DNA from: an uncultured Porphyromonadaceae bacterium
GTDB taxonomy: Bacteria; Bacteroidota; Bacteroidia; Bacteroidales; Muribaculaceae
Reading direction: 5' to 3'
Assembly: GCA_902461565.1 (NCBI GenBank)
Contig: CABPYL010000035.1
Location: 1 to 33,283, forward strand
DNA length: 33,283 nt
Positions 1 to 9,136 of this stretch are shown here, in pieces (the first letter of the stretch is position 1; each line of letters opens with the position of its first letter). Position numbers and translations under genes: made by a program. The notes under the pieces were generated by a model that was not told the origin of the DNA, did not search any database, and saw only the letters and a program-made list of their open reading frames with translations.

Positions 1-1
1 C

Positions 2-58
2 GAACCGGGTAAGGGAAGCTATGTCATCTATTTAGTTTTAAATGAAAGAGCCGTGTAA
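2..58 (+). CDS. possible C-terminal tail of an upstream gene (partial)
   Basis: An open frame enters from the left edge and ends at a TAA at 56-58, giving 18 residues ending in ...LVLNERAV. There is no start inside the window. The piece is too short to assign to a family. If real, it belongs to the gene just upstream of the PUL, which is where a regulator or another PUL enzyme often sits. It could also be a chance open frame. Confidence 0.35.
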   Translation, partial: EPGKGSYVIYLVLNERAV

Positions 59-63
59 ATTTT
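32..63 (+). promoter_or_regulatory. weak candidate promoter for the PUL
   Basis: TTAG at 32-35 and TAAATTTT at 56-63 are separated by 20 bases. They resemble the Bacteroides -33 TTTG and -7 TAnnTTTG elements with one mismatch each. No better match was seen before the SusC start at 198. The predicted 5' leader would be about 130 bases. The PUL may equally depend on an alternative sigma factor, so this is a weak call. Confidence 0.22.
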
Positions 64-197
64 CCTAAACTGTGAAATTTTGTGATTTTACGATGTGGAT
101 TTTTTCGTATGGAGTGTTATTTAATAGAACGGTTGCTAAAAAGCCGTAACTGACCTTAAAAAAATTTACCTTGGAATTACCAATCATATTATACACT

Positions 198-3100
198 ATG
201 GAAACAACAAGTCCTATTCAATGTCATCCCCGATGGATTCGGGCACTAAGGCCATTTCTGGTCTTTGTGATGTTATGCATCGGGGTCTACGGCTATGCTG
301 CCGATAACAAAGTAACCCTTGATGTCAGCAACGGTACACTCGAAAGCGTTCTGCGCGCTATAGAGAAACAGACAGATTACCGTTTTTTCTACAGTAAGGA
401 AACAGTGAACGTAAAAGTCAGTGTCAGCGTCAAAGTCCAGAATGAACCTGTGGCAGCCGTGCTGGACAAACTTTTGCCTTCGCATGGAATAAGTTATGTG
501 ATAAACGACAAACGGATTGCGCTGAAACAGGCAACCCCTCAGTCTCGCTCCTCCAATCAAAAGGTTTCTAAAGGTAATAAAATAGTAGTTTTCGGCACTG
601 TGTCCGATATTCATGGCGAGCCCCTGATTGGCGCGTCTGTAACAGTTGAGGGAGAACAGAGAGGTGTTACTACCGACGTAAACGGCAAGTACTCCATTGA
701 AGTTCCGCAGGGAAGCCGTCTGAAATTTTCTTATATAGGTTATGCACCTGAGAAGAAGAAAGCGAATCAGGCAGGCAAACTTGACGTAACCTTAAACGAA
801 GATTCAGAGTTGCTCAGTGAAGTCGTTGTTATCGGTTACGGCACCATCGACAAAAAGGAGCTGACCTCGGCAGTGTCGCATGTCAGTGCGAAAGACTTCC
901 AGTCAGTAGCTACGACCGATGTGTCGATGCTTATCCAAGGCAAGGTTCCCGGCCTGTCGGTTGTAAACACCGCCGCCGCCGACCCTAACTCAGCGGCCAG
1001 TCTGCAGATACGCGGTGTATCGTCGCGCGAGGCTGGCCTTGGCCCTCTGATTGTGCTCGACGGTGTTCCGGGAGCAAGTCTGACCAATATCAATCCTAAC
1101 GATATCGAATCGTTCGACGTACTTAAAGACGGTGCCGCTTCTGCCATATATGGTACACGCGGTTCCAACGGTGTGATTGTAATAACCACAAAGAAAGGCG
1201 CCCGCGACGGCCAGACACACACTACCTATGCCACTACCCTATCGTGGGACAAGGCAAACCGCGACCTCGACATGATGACAGCAGAGGACTACCGCATCCT
1301 GCGCATCCCTTCGGGCGATGTGGCTGTCGATCTTGGCGCGAGCGAAGACCTGTTCAACCTTGTTCAGCAGACTGCCTTCAAACAGCAGCACACACTCACC
1401 GTAAGCGGTGGCGGAACAAACTCCAACTATCGCGCGACTATCGACTACCGCAATGCCGACGGCATAGAGAAGACCGGCAACCGCGAGGAATACGGCGCAC
1501 GCGCCTCTCTTAACCACACCACCAAGGGAGGCCTGTTCTCTATCAACCTTAATATAGCGCCGCGCGTGGTTTACCGCACTCTCGCCGACAATGATGTGTT
1601 CCGCCGTGCCCTGGAAGCCAACCCGACCACTCCGGTATGGAGCCCCGACGAGCCCGGACGCTATTACAATTTTTCCGACCACAACGGTTTCGAGAATCCT
1701 CTTGAGACAATGGCTCTTGTGAAGAACAAAAGCCATGAAAAGATTATCGACTGGGACGGCACCCTGAAACTCAATCTGCTTCCGCTCTTTATGCCGGATG
1801 CCAAGTACAATCAGACCCTTAATACACAAATCACATTCGCCGACCACCAATACAACAACGACGCCAACTATTTTGAGCCGTCGACAATGAACAAGCACCT
1901 GATGTCCAATACTAAAGGCTATGGCGCACGCACATCCAACAATGCCCGCAACCTCAGCCTTGAATGGCTTGGCAACTACAGCATCAGCCTCGACAAACAC
2001 AATATCCGCGCAATGGTAGGTTACTCTTACCAGTACTGGCAGAACTCAGGCTTCAGCTGCGAGAACAAAGACTTCGCCAACGACGGTCTCGGCGCCGACA
2101 ATATCGGCTCCGGCGACTGGATGAAGCAGGAAGGCGAGATAGGCATGAGCAGCTACAAGGAAGACAATAAGCTTATAGCTTTCTTCGGCCGAATCAGTTA
2201 CGACTACGCCGGCCGCTATCTGTTTACGGCATCCATGCGTCGCGAAGGTTCCTCCAAATTCGGTAAAAACCACAAATGGGGTAACTTCCCTGCCGTTTCC
2301 GCCGGCTGGCGCATCTCTGAGGAAAGCTTCATGGAAGGCACCCGCCCGTGGCTGGATGACCTGAAGATACGCGCCGACTTCGGTGTTACAGGCAACCAGG
2401 AATTCGGCAACTACCTGTCGCTCGATACAATGGGCCCGTTCGGCTACAGCTACTATAACGGCCAGTGGGTACGAGTATGGGGCCCCGGCAAAAATGTAAA
2501 CTCCGATCTGCACTGGGAACAGGGCAAAAACTGGAACGTCGGTCTTGACTTCTCTCTGTTCAAAGGCAGGCTCTACGGCTCTTTCAACTACTTCCGCCGC
2601 CGCCAGCAGGACCTGCTCGGCAACTACCGTGTTCCCATGCCTCCTTATCTGTTCACACACACCTATGTGAATGTGGGCACGATGGAAAACCAGGGCTTCG
2701 AATTCGACGTAACCTTCAACGCCGTAAAGACCCGTGATTTCTCATATACGATGAACTTTATCGGCACAGCCCAGACAAACAAATTCGTAGACTTCAGCAA
2801 TTCCGAATTTGTCGGCAACGACTATTACGATGTAGCCTATACAGAAATACCGTATCCCAATATCCCCATCCAGCGTATAGAAAAGGGACGCTCTATCGGT
2901 AGCTTCCACATGTTCAAGTATGCAGGTGTCAGCACCGACGGAGAATGGCTCATCTACGACAAGGACGGAGATATAATCCAAGGCATTCAGGGAACCGAGG
3001 CCGACCGTCAGTATGTAGGCAACGGTCTGCCCAAATTCACGCTCTCTACAAACCATAGCTTCCGCTACAAGAATTTCGATCTTTCGCTCTTCTTCCGCGG

Positions 3101-3488
3101 CGCCTTCGGATTCGATATTTTCAATATCCACGATTTCTATTACGGCACGCGCAACTTCTCCGGCAACATGCTCCGCAAGGCATACGGAAAGAATATAGAA
3201 ATATCGTCGACACAGAATCCTATCGTAAGCGATTTCTTCCTGCAGCGAGGCGATTATTTCAAGCTCGACCAGGTTACTCTCGGCTATACGCTGCCTTTGC
3301 AGAAGACCCGGTTCCTGGATTCGTTCCGCATCTACGGTACAGTACGCAATGTATTCACCATCACCAAATTCAGGGGCATGGATCCTTCCAATTACCAGGT
3401 GAACGGCCTCACTCCCGGTGCCACCGGCGCACGCAGCTACTATCCTACCACCCGTCAGTTCATCCTGGGCGTGCAGCTTGATTTTTAA
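198..3488 (+). CDS. SusC-like TonB-dependent outer-membrane receptor with STN domain
   Basis: This is an outer-membrane transporter that imports oligosaccharides using TonB energy, with SusD as its lid. I chose the ATG at 198 over the in-frame TTG at 171 because it directly precedes a clean signal peptide (basic residues, hydrophobic LVFVMLCIGV, cleavage near YGYA). That gives 1096 aa, normal for the family. The domains in order are an STN domain (about 37-110), a carboxypeptidase-regulatory-like beta-sandwich (about 130-200), the plug starting near EVVVIGYGT (about 205-320), and a 22-strand barrel ending in a terminal Phe (QLDF). In known SusC proteins an N-terminal STN domain usually means signalling to a FecR-type anti-sigma/ECF sigma pair. 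No such pair is visible next to it, so its regulator probably lies upstream of the window. SusD follows 27 bases later. Confidence 0.96.
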   Translation: METTSPIQCHPRWIRALRPFLVFVMLCIGVYGYAADNKVTLDVSNGTLESVLRAIEKQTDYRFFYSKETVNVKVSVSVKVQNEPVAAVLDKLLPSHGISYVINDKRIALKQATPQSRSSNQKVSKGNKIVVFGTVSDIHGEPLIGASVTVEGEQRGVTTDVNGKYSIEVPQGSRLKFSYIGYAPEKKKANQAGKLDVTLNEDSELLSEVVVIGYGTIDKKELTSAVSHVSAKDFQSVATTDVSMLIQGKVPGLSVVNTAAADPNSAASLQIRGVSSREAGLGPLIVLDGVPGASLTNINPNDIESFDVLKDGAASAIYGTRGSNGVIVITTKKGARDGQTHTTYATTLSWDKANRDLDMMTAEDYRILRIPSGDVAVDLGASEDLFNLVQQTAFKQQHTLTVSGGGTNSNYRATIDYRNADGIEKTGNREEYGARASLNHTTKGGLFSINLNIAPRVVYRTLADNDVFRRALEANPTTPVWSPDEPGRYYNFSDHNGFENPLETMALVKNKSHEKIIDWDGTLKLNLLPLFMPDAKYNQTLNTQITFADHQYNNDANYFEPSTMNKHLMSNTKGYGARTSNNARNLSLEWLGNYSISLDKHNIRAMVGYSYQYWQNSGFSCENKDFANDGLGADNIGSGDWMKQEGEIGMSSYKEDNKLIAFFGRISYDYAGRYLFTASMRREGSSKFGKNHKWGNFPAVSAGWRISEESFMEGTRPWLDDLKIRADFGVTGNQEFGNYLSLDTMGPFGYSYYNGQWVRVWGPGKNVNSDLHWEQGKNWNVGLDFSLFKGRLYGSFNYFRRRQQDLLGNYRVPMPPYLFTHTYVNVGTMENQGFEFDVTFNAVKTRDFSYTMNFIGTAQTNKFVDFSNSEFVGNDYYDVAYTEIPYPNIPIQRIEKGRSIGSFHMFKYAGVSTDGEWLIYDKDGDIIQGIQGTEADRQYVGNGLPKFTLSTNHSFRYKNFDLSLFFRGAFGFDIFNIHDFYYGTRNFSGNMLRKAYGKNIEISSTQNPIVSDFFLQRGDYFKLDQVTLGYTLPLQKTRFLDSFRIYGTVRNVFTITKFRGMDPSNYQVNGLTPGATGARSYYPTTRQFILGVQLDF

Positions 3489-3515
3489 TCAACATTAAAC
3501 AAGAAATAACTCACA

Positions 3516-5243
3516 ATGAAAGCATATAAATATTTGATGTTCCTGGCTTTGTCCTCACTGTCGTTATCGTCATGCACAGATCTTGACGAGACAGTCTACA
3601 GCCAAGTCAGCTCCAACAACTATTTCAATACACGAGAAGATGTGGTTTCTATGGCATTCCGTTCATTCGAGCATGGCTACTGGACTATAGTTCCACGATT
3701 CAGAATAAATGAGCTTCCCGCCGACCAGCTTATCATCCCGCGCCGCGACGGCAGCTGGGATGATGGCGGCGTGTGGCGCCAGTTCCACTACCATACCTGG
3801 ACGCCCGATATTTCGCGTCATGTGCACGACGAATGGGATTCGCAGTTCGCAGGTATCGCGCAGGCGAATTTCGCCATCGACCGCTTCAACGAACTTGATC
3901 CGAAAGAATTCGGCTTCGAGGAAGACGAATGGAATTCCCTAAGGACACAGAACAAGGTTCTCCGCTGCTGGTACTATCTGCGGTTACTGGACGCCTTCCG
4001 CAATGTTCCTTTCATCGTAAGCTATGACGACCAGACACAGAACACACTGTCGCAGGTTCCGCCGGAGCAGATCTTCAATTTCATAGAAAGCGAAATCAAG
4101 GAGGCCATTCCACTGCTATATAAGAAAGAAAACCTCGGCGACGGCTCGAGATATGCCAATCTATGGACACAGGCCGGCGCTGCCGCGTTGCTGGTACGCC
4201 TATATCTGAACGCAAAGGAATATATCGGTGTGGACCGCCTCGAAGACTGCGAGAAAGTTGCGCAGGATATCGTCGACGGCGTTTACGGAGCTTATAAGGT
4301 CGCCGACCGCTGGGATGCGCCCTTCGATTCCGACAACGACACCTGCGACGAGCTGGTATTCTTCTTCTCCGGCTCCTGCAACTACACGGCATGGCACTAC
4401 AACCAGTTGTACAACTGGGGTGTACCGTCCTATTCGTACTATTACTTCGAAGACGACAAAGTTAAGCATGGCGGCCACAACGGTGAGTTCGTATGCTCTC
4501 CCAGCTATGACCCCACAGGGCAACTATACGACTACAAGCTCGGCATGACCGTACAGAAGTTCCGCAAATACCCCGGCGACTACCGCCTGGACAAATATGT
4601 AAACCTCGGCGGTGGCAAACGCAAGGGCATGTTTCTGTTCGGCTATCTCGAATATATGCAGAACGGTGTAAAACGCAAGCTGAAAGCGCCTGAAATGCCT
4701 TACGACCTGTGCATCCGCGATGCCGTCGGCCAGTTCCATTATCTCAAGGAAGGCAAATGGCTGTCCTCACCCGAAAGCAATATGACTACCGGCGACTATA
4801 ACTCCGGATGGTACACTGTGAAGTATCCTATGTACAGCAACAACGATCCTGGTGCCGGCGAAAGCGATTTTGCAGAAATCCGTTTACCAGAAATCATATA
4901 TACCCTCGCGGAATGCAAGCTGCGCAAGGGCGATGCCGAGACAGCAGGCAAACTGCTCAACAGTGTGCGCCGCCGCAACTACCCAAGCGACGTTCTCAAG
5001 GATGTACTTTATAAGCCCGAAGGCAACGTTACCCTGGACATGGACGAGATGCTCGACGAATGGGGCCGCGAGTTCCTGGCAGAAGGTCGCCGCCGCATCG
5101 ACCTTATCCGCTTCGACAAATTCAACAAGGGCGTATGGTGGGACAAGAAGCCCGACGCCGACGACCACACCAAGATCTATCCTGTGCCGCGCGTGCAGAT
5201 CACAACCAATTCGGCATTAGTACAGAATCCCGGTTACAATTGA
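3516..5243 (+). CDS. SusD/RagB-like glycan-binding lipoprotein
   Basis: This is a surface lipoprotein that captures glycan and caps the SusC barrel. It has a type II signal peptide with lipobox SLSSC (Cys20), followed by the usual acidic D-L-D-E stretch. The 575-residue length fits the family. The C-terminal part has typical SusD features: the LAECKLRKGDAETAGKLLNSVRRR helix-turn-helix/TPR region, EWGREFLAEGRRRIDLIRF, and a final ...QNPGYN. It lies immediately downstream of SusC and is almost certainly co-transcribed with it. The glycan specificity cannot be read from the sequence. Confidence 0.96.
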   Translation: MKAYKYLMFLALSSLSLSSCTDLDETVYSQVSSNNYFNTREDVVSMAFRSFEHGYWTIVPRFRINELPADQLIIPRRDGSWDDGGVWRQFHYHTWTPDISRHVHDEWDSQFAGIAQANFAIDRFNELDPKEFGFEEDEWNSLRTQNKVLRCWYYLRLLDAFRNVPFIVSYDDQTQNTLSQVPPEQIFNFIESEIKEAIPLLYKKENLGDGSRYANLWTQAGAAALLVRLYLNAKEYIGVDRLEDCEKVAQDIVDGVYGAYKVADRWDAPFDSDNDTCDELVFFFSGSCNYTAWHYNQLYNWGVPSYSYYYFEDDKVKHGGHNGEFVCSPSYDPTGQLYDYKLGMTVQKFRKYPGDYRLDKYVNLGGGKRKGMFLFGYLEYMQNGVKRKLKAPEMPYDLCIRDAVGQFHYLKEGKWLSSPESNMTTGDYNSGWYTVKYPMYSNNDPGAGESDFAEIRLPEIIYTLAECKLRKGDAETAGKLLNSVRRRNYPSDVLKDVLYKPEGNVTLDMDEMLDEWGREFLAEGRRRIDLIRFDKFNKGVWWDKKPDADDHTKIYPVPRVQITTNSALVQNPGYN

Positions 5244-5267
5244 TAAACAACATTAACATATCTCAAA

Positions 5268-5726
5268 ATGAAAATATATAAATTCATGGTCATTGCCGTA
5301 GCCCTCGTCATCGGGCTTATGGCAACAAGCTGCGAAGATGAAAAAGAGGTGCTTGTAATAGAGGGAAATATTCCCATCAAGACATCTACACTCTATATCG
5401 TCGGCGACGCCACTCCTGCAGGATGGGATGTAAACAACATGTACCTTCTGGATGTAAGCGAGGAGGACCATCTTGTATTTATCTACGACGGCAATCTGTC
5501 GAAGGGTGAAATGAAAGCATACCTTACCCAGGGCGACTGGGATCTTGCTCCGTGCGTGCGCCCTATGACAGCAGGCTCACCCATAAGCAAGGCCGACAAT
5601 ACCGAGCCTTTCCAGCTGTATACGGGTGGTGAAGACCTCAAGTGGTCTGTAAAGGATGCGGGACACTATCGCCTGGTGTTCGACCTTCGTAACTGGACTT
5701 TCACCACCACCTTCCTCGGATACTGA
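5268..5726 (+). CDS. small SusE/F-like surface lipoprotein
   Basis: This 152-residue protein has a type II signal peptide (lipobox MATSC, Cys22) and one SusE/SusF-type beta-sandwich domain. The motif LYIVGDATPAGWD (about 43-55) is the hallmark start of such a domain, and the C-terminal YRLVFDLRNWTFTTTF strand is its usual end. Classical SusE and SusF have several such modules and are about 390-490 aa, so this is a one-module version. It sits 24 bases after SusD, in the position where a surface glycan-binding protein is expected. Binding glycan at the cell surface is inferred from family and position. Confidence 0.85.
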   Translation: MKIYKFMVIAVALVIGLMATSCEDEKEVLVIEGNIPIKTSTLYIVGDATPAGWDVNNMYLLDVSEEDHLVFIYDGNLSKGEMKAYLTQGDWDLAPCVRPMTAGSPISKADNTEPFQLYTGGEDLKWSVKDAGHYRLVFDLRNWTFTTTFLGY

Positions 5727-5789
5727 TCCGGCGAGAGATCAATAAATTCATGCAATAGTTTCAAGATGTTTCTATAAGATTGGTTTTAT

Positions 5790-5842
5790 GGTTTCATATG
5801 CGGTCTCCCGGCTTCGGATTCTATGCCGGAGCATGGGATACC
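5790..5842 (+). other. imperfect hairpin in the intergenic gap before the GH-D gene
   Basis: Within the 145-base gap 5727-5871, GGTTTCATATGC (5790-5801) can pair with GCATGGGATACC (5831-5842) at 9 of 12 positions. Inside that, TCCCGGC (5806-5812) pairs with GCCGGA (5825-5830) with one bulged C, leaving a 12-base loop. No T-run follows, so it is not a standard terminator. It could be an RNA processing or stability element within the operon. Confidence 0.4.
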
Positions 5843-5871
5843 ACATAAATGAAACATAGAAAACAAGCAAT

Positions 5872-7329
5872 ATGACAAAACATTCGATTACATACAAATT
5901 GGCGGCCGCAGCATTCTCCTGCGCCATAGTATTTTCTTCAATAGCTTGCAGCGACAATAATTCCGACGGTCCTGGAAAAGACCCCGAACCTCCTGTCCCT
6001 ACTCTTCCGGAACTCCCTGTTCCCGGCGACATTCACAACTACAAGGCCCCTCTTTACTGGAGTATCTATGAATATGCCCGCGAGATGGAGCTTGCCGGAG
6101 TGCCTTACGACCAGATGGATCTGAGTTCTGACGAATGGGACGCCGTCATAGACATGATGGCCACAAAGTTCAAGCCTTACGGCTACGACATGATCTGCAC
6201 CGACGGTTTTCTCCCTCAGAAGGCGCGCGATGGCGGCATATATATGTCGCACTACGGATCTATGCCGCTCAAAGAGCTTGTCAGGCGTGCAAAAGCCAAG
6301 GGCCTGAAAGTGGGCGTCTACGACAACCCCTTGTGGATAAAGGGTAATCTCAACAGCAAGGTGCCCGGCACAAACTACGCCCTGCGCTCGCTGATCCGTA
6401 ATCCCCAGGACAAGGTACTTTATCCAGAAGTAACAGACCGCACAGATTTCACCTGGCTTGTTACAGACCATCCCGGTGCCCGCGAATATATCGACGAATG
6501 GTTCAAGCATTACCATGATCTGGGTGTCGACTTCGTGCGTATGGACTTTATGTGCTGGTACGAGGACGGCGATCCGGGACGCGACTATCCGGTAACATGC
6601 GGATATGGACGCGAACGCTACGAGCGCGGCCTGGCCTACATTTGCGAGTCGGCCGAGAAATATGGCATTTTCACGTCTATAGTGATGCCCGAACTCTACA
6701 ATGACGCCGAACTGGAACGTAAATACTGCAATATGACCCGAATAGTGCAGGATGCCAATATAGGCGGATGGCACCATTTCTCATCGTTCAACCGAGGTAA
6801 AATCTATGACCGCTGGCCTTATGCCGACAACCAGATGGATGGCTTCACACACTGGAGCCACATCGGAGGCCGTGGAAAGATTCTCCTCGACGGTGACTTC
6901 CTTCGTCTGAACAAATGTTCTTCCGACGACGAGCGTCGCTCTCAGGTTTCCCTGCAGCTTATTGCCGGCGGCCCGGTGGCTATCGCAGACACCCCCGAGA
7001 CAATCCGCAATTACGACAAATTCTATACCAACGAGGAGCTGCTGGCTCTCAATGCAGACCGATTTGTAGGCAAGCCTGTTTCCGATATCGTGGACAGCGA
7101 CGGCAGCTGCATATGGTGGGGGACTATGAGCAACGGTGATGTAGTAATTGCGATGTTCAACCGAGAGGAATCGGGAAAGAGAATGTCGGTAGACCTGTCG
7201 GACCTCAACCTCTCAGGCGAATTCAATGTCCGCGATCTGTGGAAGCACGCCGACGAGGGTACTGTATCCGGCACCTATGAGGCACCTGTTCCGAGGCACG
7301 GATGCAAAGTGGTGAAACTCACGAAATAA
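5872..7329 (+). CDS. clan GH-D (GH27-like) glycoside hydrolase lipoprotein
   Basis: This looks like a retaining alpha-glycosidase of clan GH-D. The protein is 485 aa with a type II signal peptide (lipobox SSIAC, Cys26), so it is probably cell-surface or periplasmic. A TIM barrel begins around LYWSIYEYA (about 60). VRMDF holds D225, placed like the GH27 nucleophile. RIVQDAN holds D294, matching the GH27 Arg-x-x-x-Asp acid/base motif 69 residues later. GGPVAIADTPETIRNYD followed by ALNADRF resembles the end of the GH27 barrel. A short C-terminal beta domain (about 400-485) follows. Known GH27 activities include alpha-galactosidase, alpha-N-acetylgalactosaminidase, beta-L-arabinopyranosidase and isomaltodextranase. 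Which one applies cannot be told from the sequence. Confidence 0.72.
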   Translation: MTKHSITYKLAAAAFSCAIVFSSIACSDNNSDGPGKDPEPPVPTLPELPVPGDIHNYKAPLYWSIYEYAREMELAGVPYDQMDLSSDEWDAVIDMMATKFKPYGYDMICTDGFLPQKARDGGIYMSHYGSMPLKELVRRAKAKGLKVGVYDNPLWIKGNLNSKVPGTNYALRSLIRNPQDKVLYPEVTDRTDFTWLVTDHPGAREYIDEWFKHYHDLGVDFVRMDFMCWYEDGDPGRDYPVTCGYGRERYERGLAYICESAEKYGIFTSIVMPELYNDAELERKYCNMTRIVQDANIGGWHHFSSFNRGKIYDRWPYADNQMDGFTHWSHIGGRGKILLDGDFLRLNKCSSDDERRSQVSLQLIAGGPVAIADTPETIRNYDKFYTNEELLALNADRFVGKPVSDIVDSDGSCIWWGTMSNGDVVIAMFNREESGKRMSVDLSDLNLSGEFNVRDLWKHADEGTVSGTYEAPVPRHGCKVVKLTK

Positions 7330-7351
7330 TTAGACCAAATCTTATAATATT

Positions 7352-9136
7352 ATGAAAAATCATTTATTTAAAAGTGCATTGGCAGGAGCTGCGATAATAT
7401 TGAGCGCGGCGTCTATGTCTGCTGCCATCCCGGAGCATCTTTACATGGTAGGACCGGCATCGCCCGGACTATGGGTAATTGACGCCGCACAGGAAATGAC
7501 CAACGAAGGCGATGGAGTATTCAGCTACCGCGGAAATCTCTATAAGGGAGAGCTGCAGTTTATCGATGCAAAAAACTGGGATAGCGGCGTTCGTTACGTT
7601 CCGGAGGTCTCGGGCTGGCATCTGACCGAAGCCGGAAGCGCTACAATTATTGGAGAGGTAAACAGCGACAGAAAATGGTATGTCTCGGACTTTGCTACAT
7701 GGGAAGTGAAGGCATATTTCGCCGACGACGGCAATTCGGTGATGTTTACTGCCGAAAGAGTGGGCGACATCTCGCCGATGGTAATTCCTCTGGGAGGGGC
7801 TCCGGGCCAGTGGGACAGCGCATTCCCGAGTCCATACTCCACAATCTATCCTCAGGAAGGAACGACAGATGTTTTCGTATGGGAAGGTGTCATGCCCGCA
7901 TCAGAGCGCAATCAGCTGAAGTTTATCGCTTATCCTACAAACTGGTGGGAAGCACAGTTCTATGTGCCGGAGTCGGTAGATGAAGGTCAGAGCTACAAGA
8001 CTGTGAAGGTAGGAGAGAAATATCCGGTAAAGAAAGCCTGTCAGGCAAACGGGGACAACCTCGACTTCTTCTGGGGTTTTTCTGCCGAAGACTGCGCGTC
8101 TTACAGGAAATATCGCGCAACTCTGAATCTGACCGACATGACAATCGAATTCACCGGCGGCGAGGAGACATATGTTCCCGAACACCTCTATATGGTAGGT
8201 ACGGCATCACCAAGTCTGTGGAATATCGAGCCCGCCCAGGAAATGGTCAACGAAGGCGACGGTGTTTTCAGCTACCGCGGCAATCTCTACAACGGTGAGT
8301 TGCAATTCGTTGATGTCCAGGAATGGAACAGTGCAATCCGCTATGTTCCTTTAGTAGGCGGATGGCATATCACAGATGCTTCCACCGCTACTGTGATCCA
8401 GCAGATCAATTGCGAGAACAAATGGTGGGTTCCCGATTACGGCGAGTGGAACGTCGTTGTCCGTTTTGCCGGCGACGGCAGAAGTGTAGACATTACCGCA
8501 GAACGTGTCGGCGACATGCTGCCGCAGGCAATCGCCTTAGGCGCCGCAACAGGTTCATGGGATTGTCAGTGGCCCGCACCGACGGCATATCTTCAGCCCA
8601 AAGAAGACGCAGAGAATGTTTTCGTATGGGAAGGCACACTTGCACCTATCGACAACTGCGCTCACTTTAAGTTTATCGCATATCCGAAAGCTTGGGATCA
8701 GGGTTGCATTTTTTATGTTCCCGAAAGTGTCGATTTCAACGACAATGTGAAACTGGTAGAAGTAGGCGACAAACTTCCTGTTCAGCAGACTACCAACGGC
8801 AACGGTCCACTTGACTGGTTCTGGGGATTTACGGCCGACAAATGCACTCCTGATAAAAAATATAGGGTTACGCTGGATCTCAACGAGAAGACCATCGAGT
8901 TTGCCGACGCCAACGGCGGCACAACCGGCATCTCCGATATTGGTGCCGGCGGTGTAAAAGCATCGTTTGTCGGAAACAATCTTGTGGTAGAGGGCAGCGA
9001 TTCTGCAATCACCGTCTACGATATCGCCGGCCGTTGCATAGCCGCTTCGGCAAACGGCTCGCTTACCGTTCCCGATCTGCCCCGCGGTATATATGTGGTC
9101 AAGACCAAAGACACAGCAGTCAAGGTAGCAAAATAA
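7352..9136 (+). CDS. secreted tandem SusE/F-like glycan-binding protein with T9SS-like tail
   Basis: This 594-residue protein has a type I signal peptide (cleavage near SMSA, before AIPEH) and no lipobox. Two homologous blocks follow, about 26-272 and 275-525. Each begins with PEHLYMVG.ASP.LW and has a second half beginning near PLG.A.G.WD, so there are probably four SusE/F-type beta-sandwich subdomains. The last ~60 residues (ITVYDIAGRC ... DLPRGIYVVKTKD ... KVAK) look like a type A T9SS C-terminal sorting domain. Family knowledge suggests alpha-glucan or other glycan binding. Surface attachment through T9SS rather than a lipid anchor is inferred. The next gene encodes a third copy of the same block. 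Confidence 0.82.
   Translation: MKNHLFKSALAGAAIILSAASMSAAIPEHLYMVGPASPGLWVIDAAQEMTNEGDGVFSYRGNLYKGELQFIDAKNWDSGVRYVPEVSGWHLTEAGSATIIGEVNSDRKWYVSDFATWEVKAYFADDGNSVMFTAERVGDISPMVIPLGGAPGQWDSAFPSPYSTIYPQEGTTDVFVWEGVMPASERNQLKFIAYPTNWWEAQFYVPESVDEGQSYKTVKVGEKYPVKKACQANGDNLDFFWGFSAEDCASYRKYRATLNLTDMTIEFTGGEETYVPEHLYMVGTASPSLWNIEPAQEMVNEGDGVFSYRGNLYNGELQFVDVQEWNSAIRYVPLVGGWHITDASTATVIQQINCENKWWVPDYGEWNVVVRFAGDGRSVDITAERVGDMLPQAIALGAATGSWDCQWPAPTAYLQPKEDAENVFVWEGTLAPIDNCAHFKFIAYPKAWDQGCIFYVPESVDFNDNVKLVEVGDKLPVQQTTNGNGPLDWFWGFTADKCTPDKKYRVTLDLNEKTIEFADANGGTTGISDIGAGGVKASFVGNNLVVEGSDSAITVYDIAGRCIAASANGSLTVPDLPRGIYVVKTKDTAVKVAK

Noticed and set aside
1239..2000. Long open frame on the minus strand inside the SusC gene
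   Set aside because: It is an antisense shadow of a high-scoring SusC reading frame, with no recognisable domain and no promoter-like element. Similar antisense frames elsewhere were rejected for the same reason.
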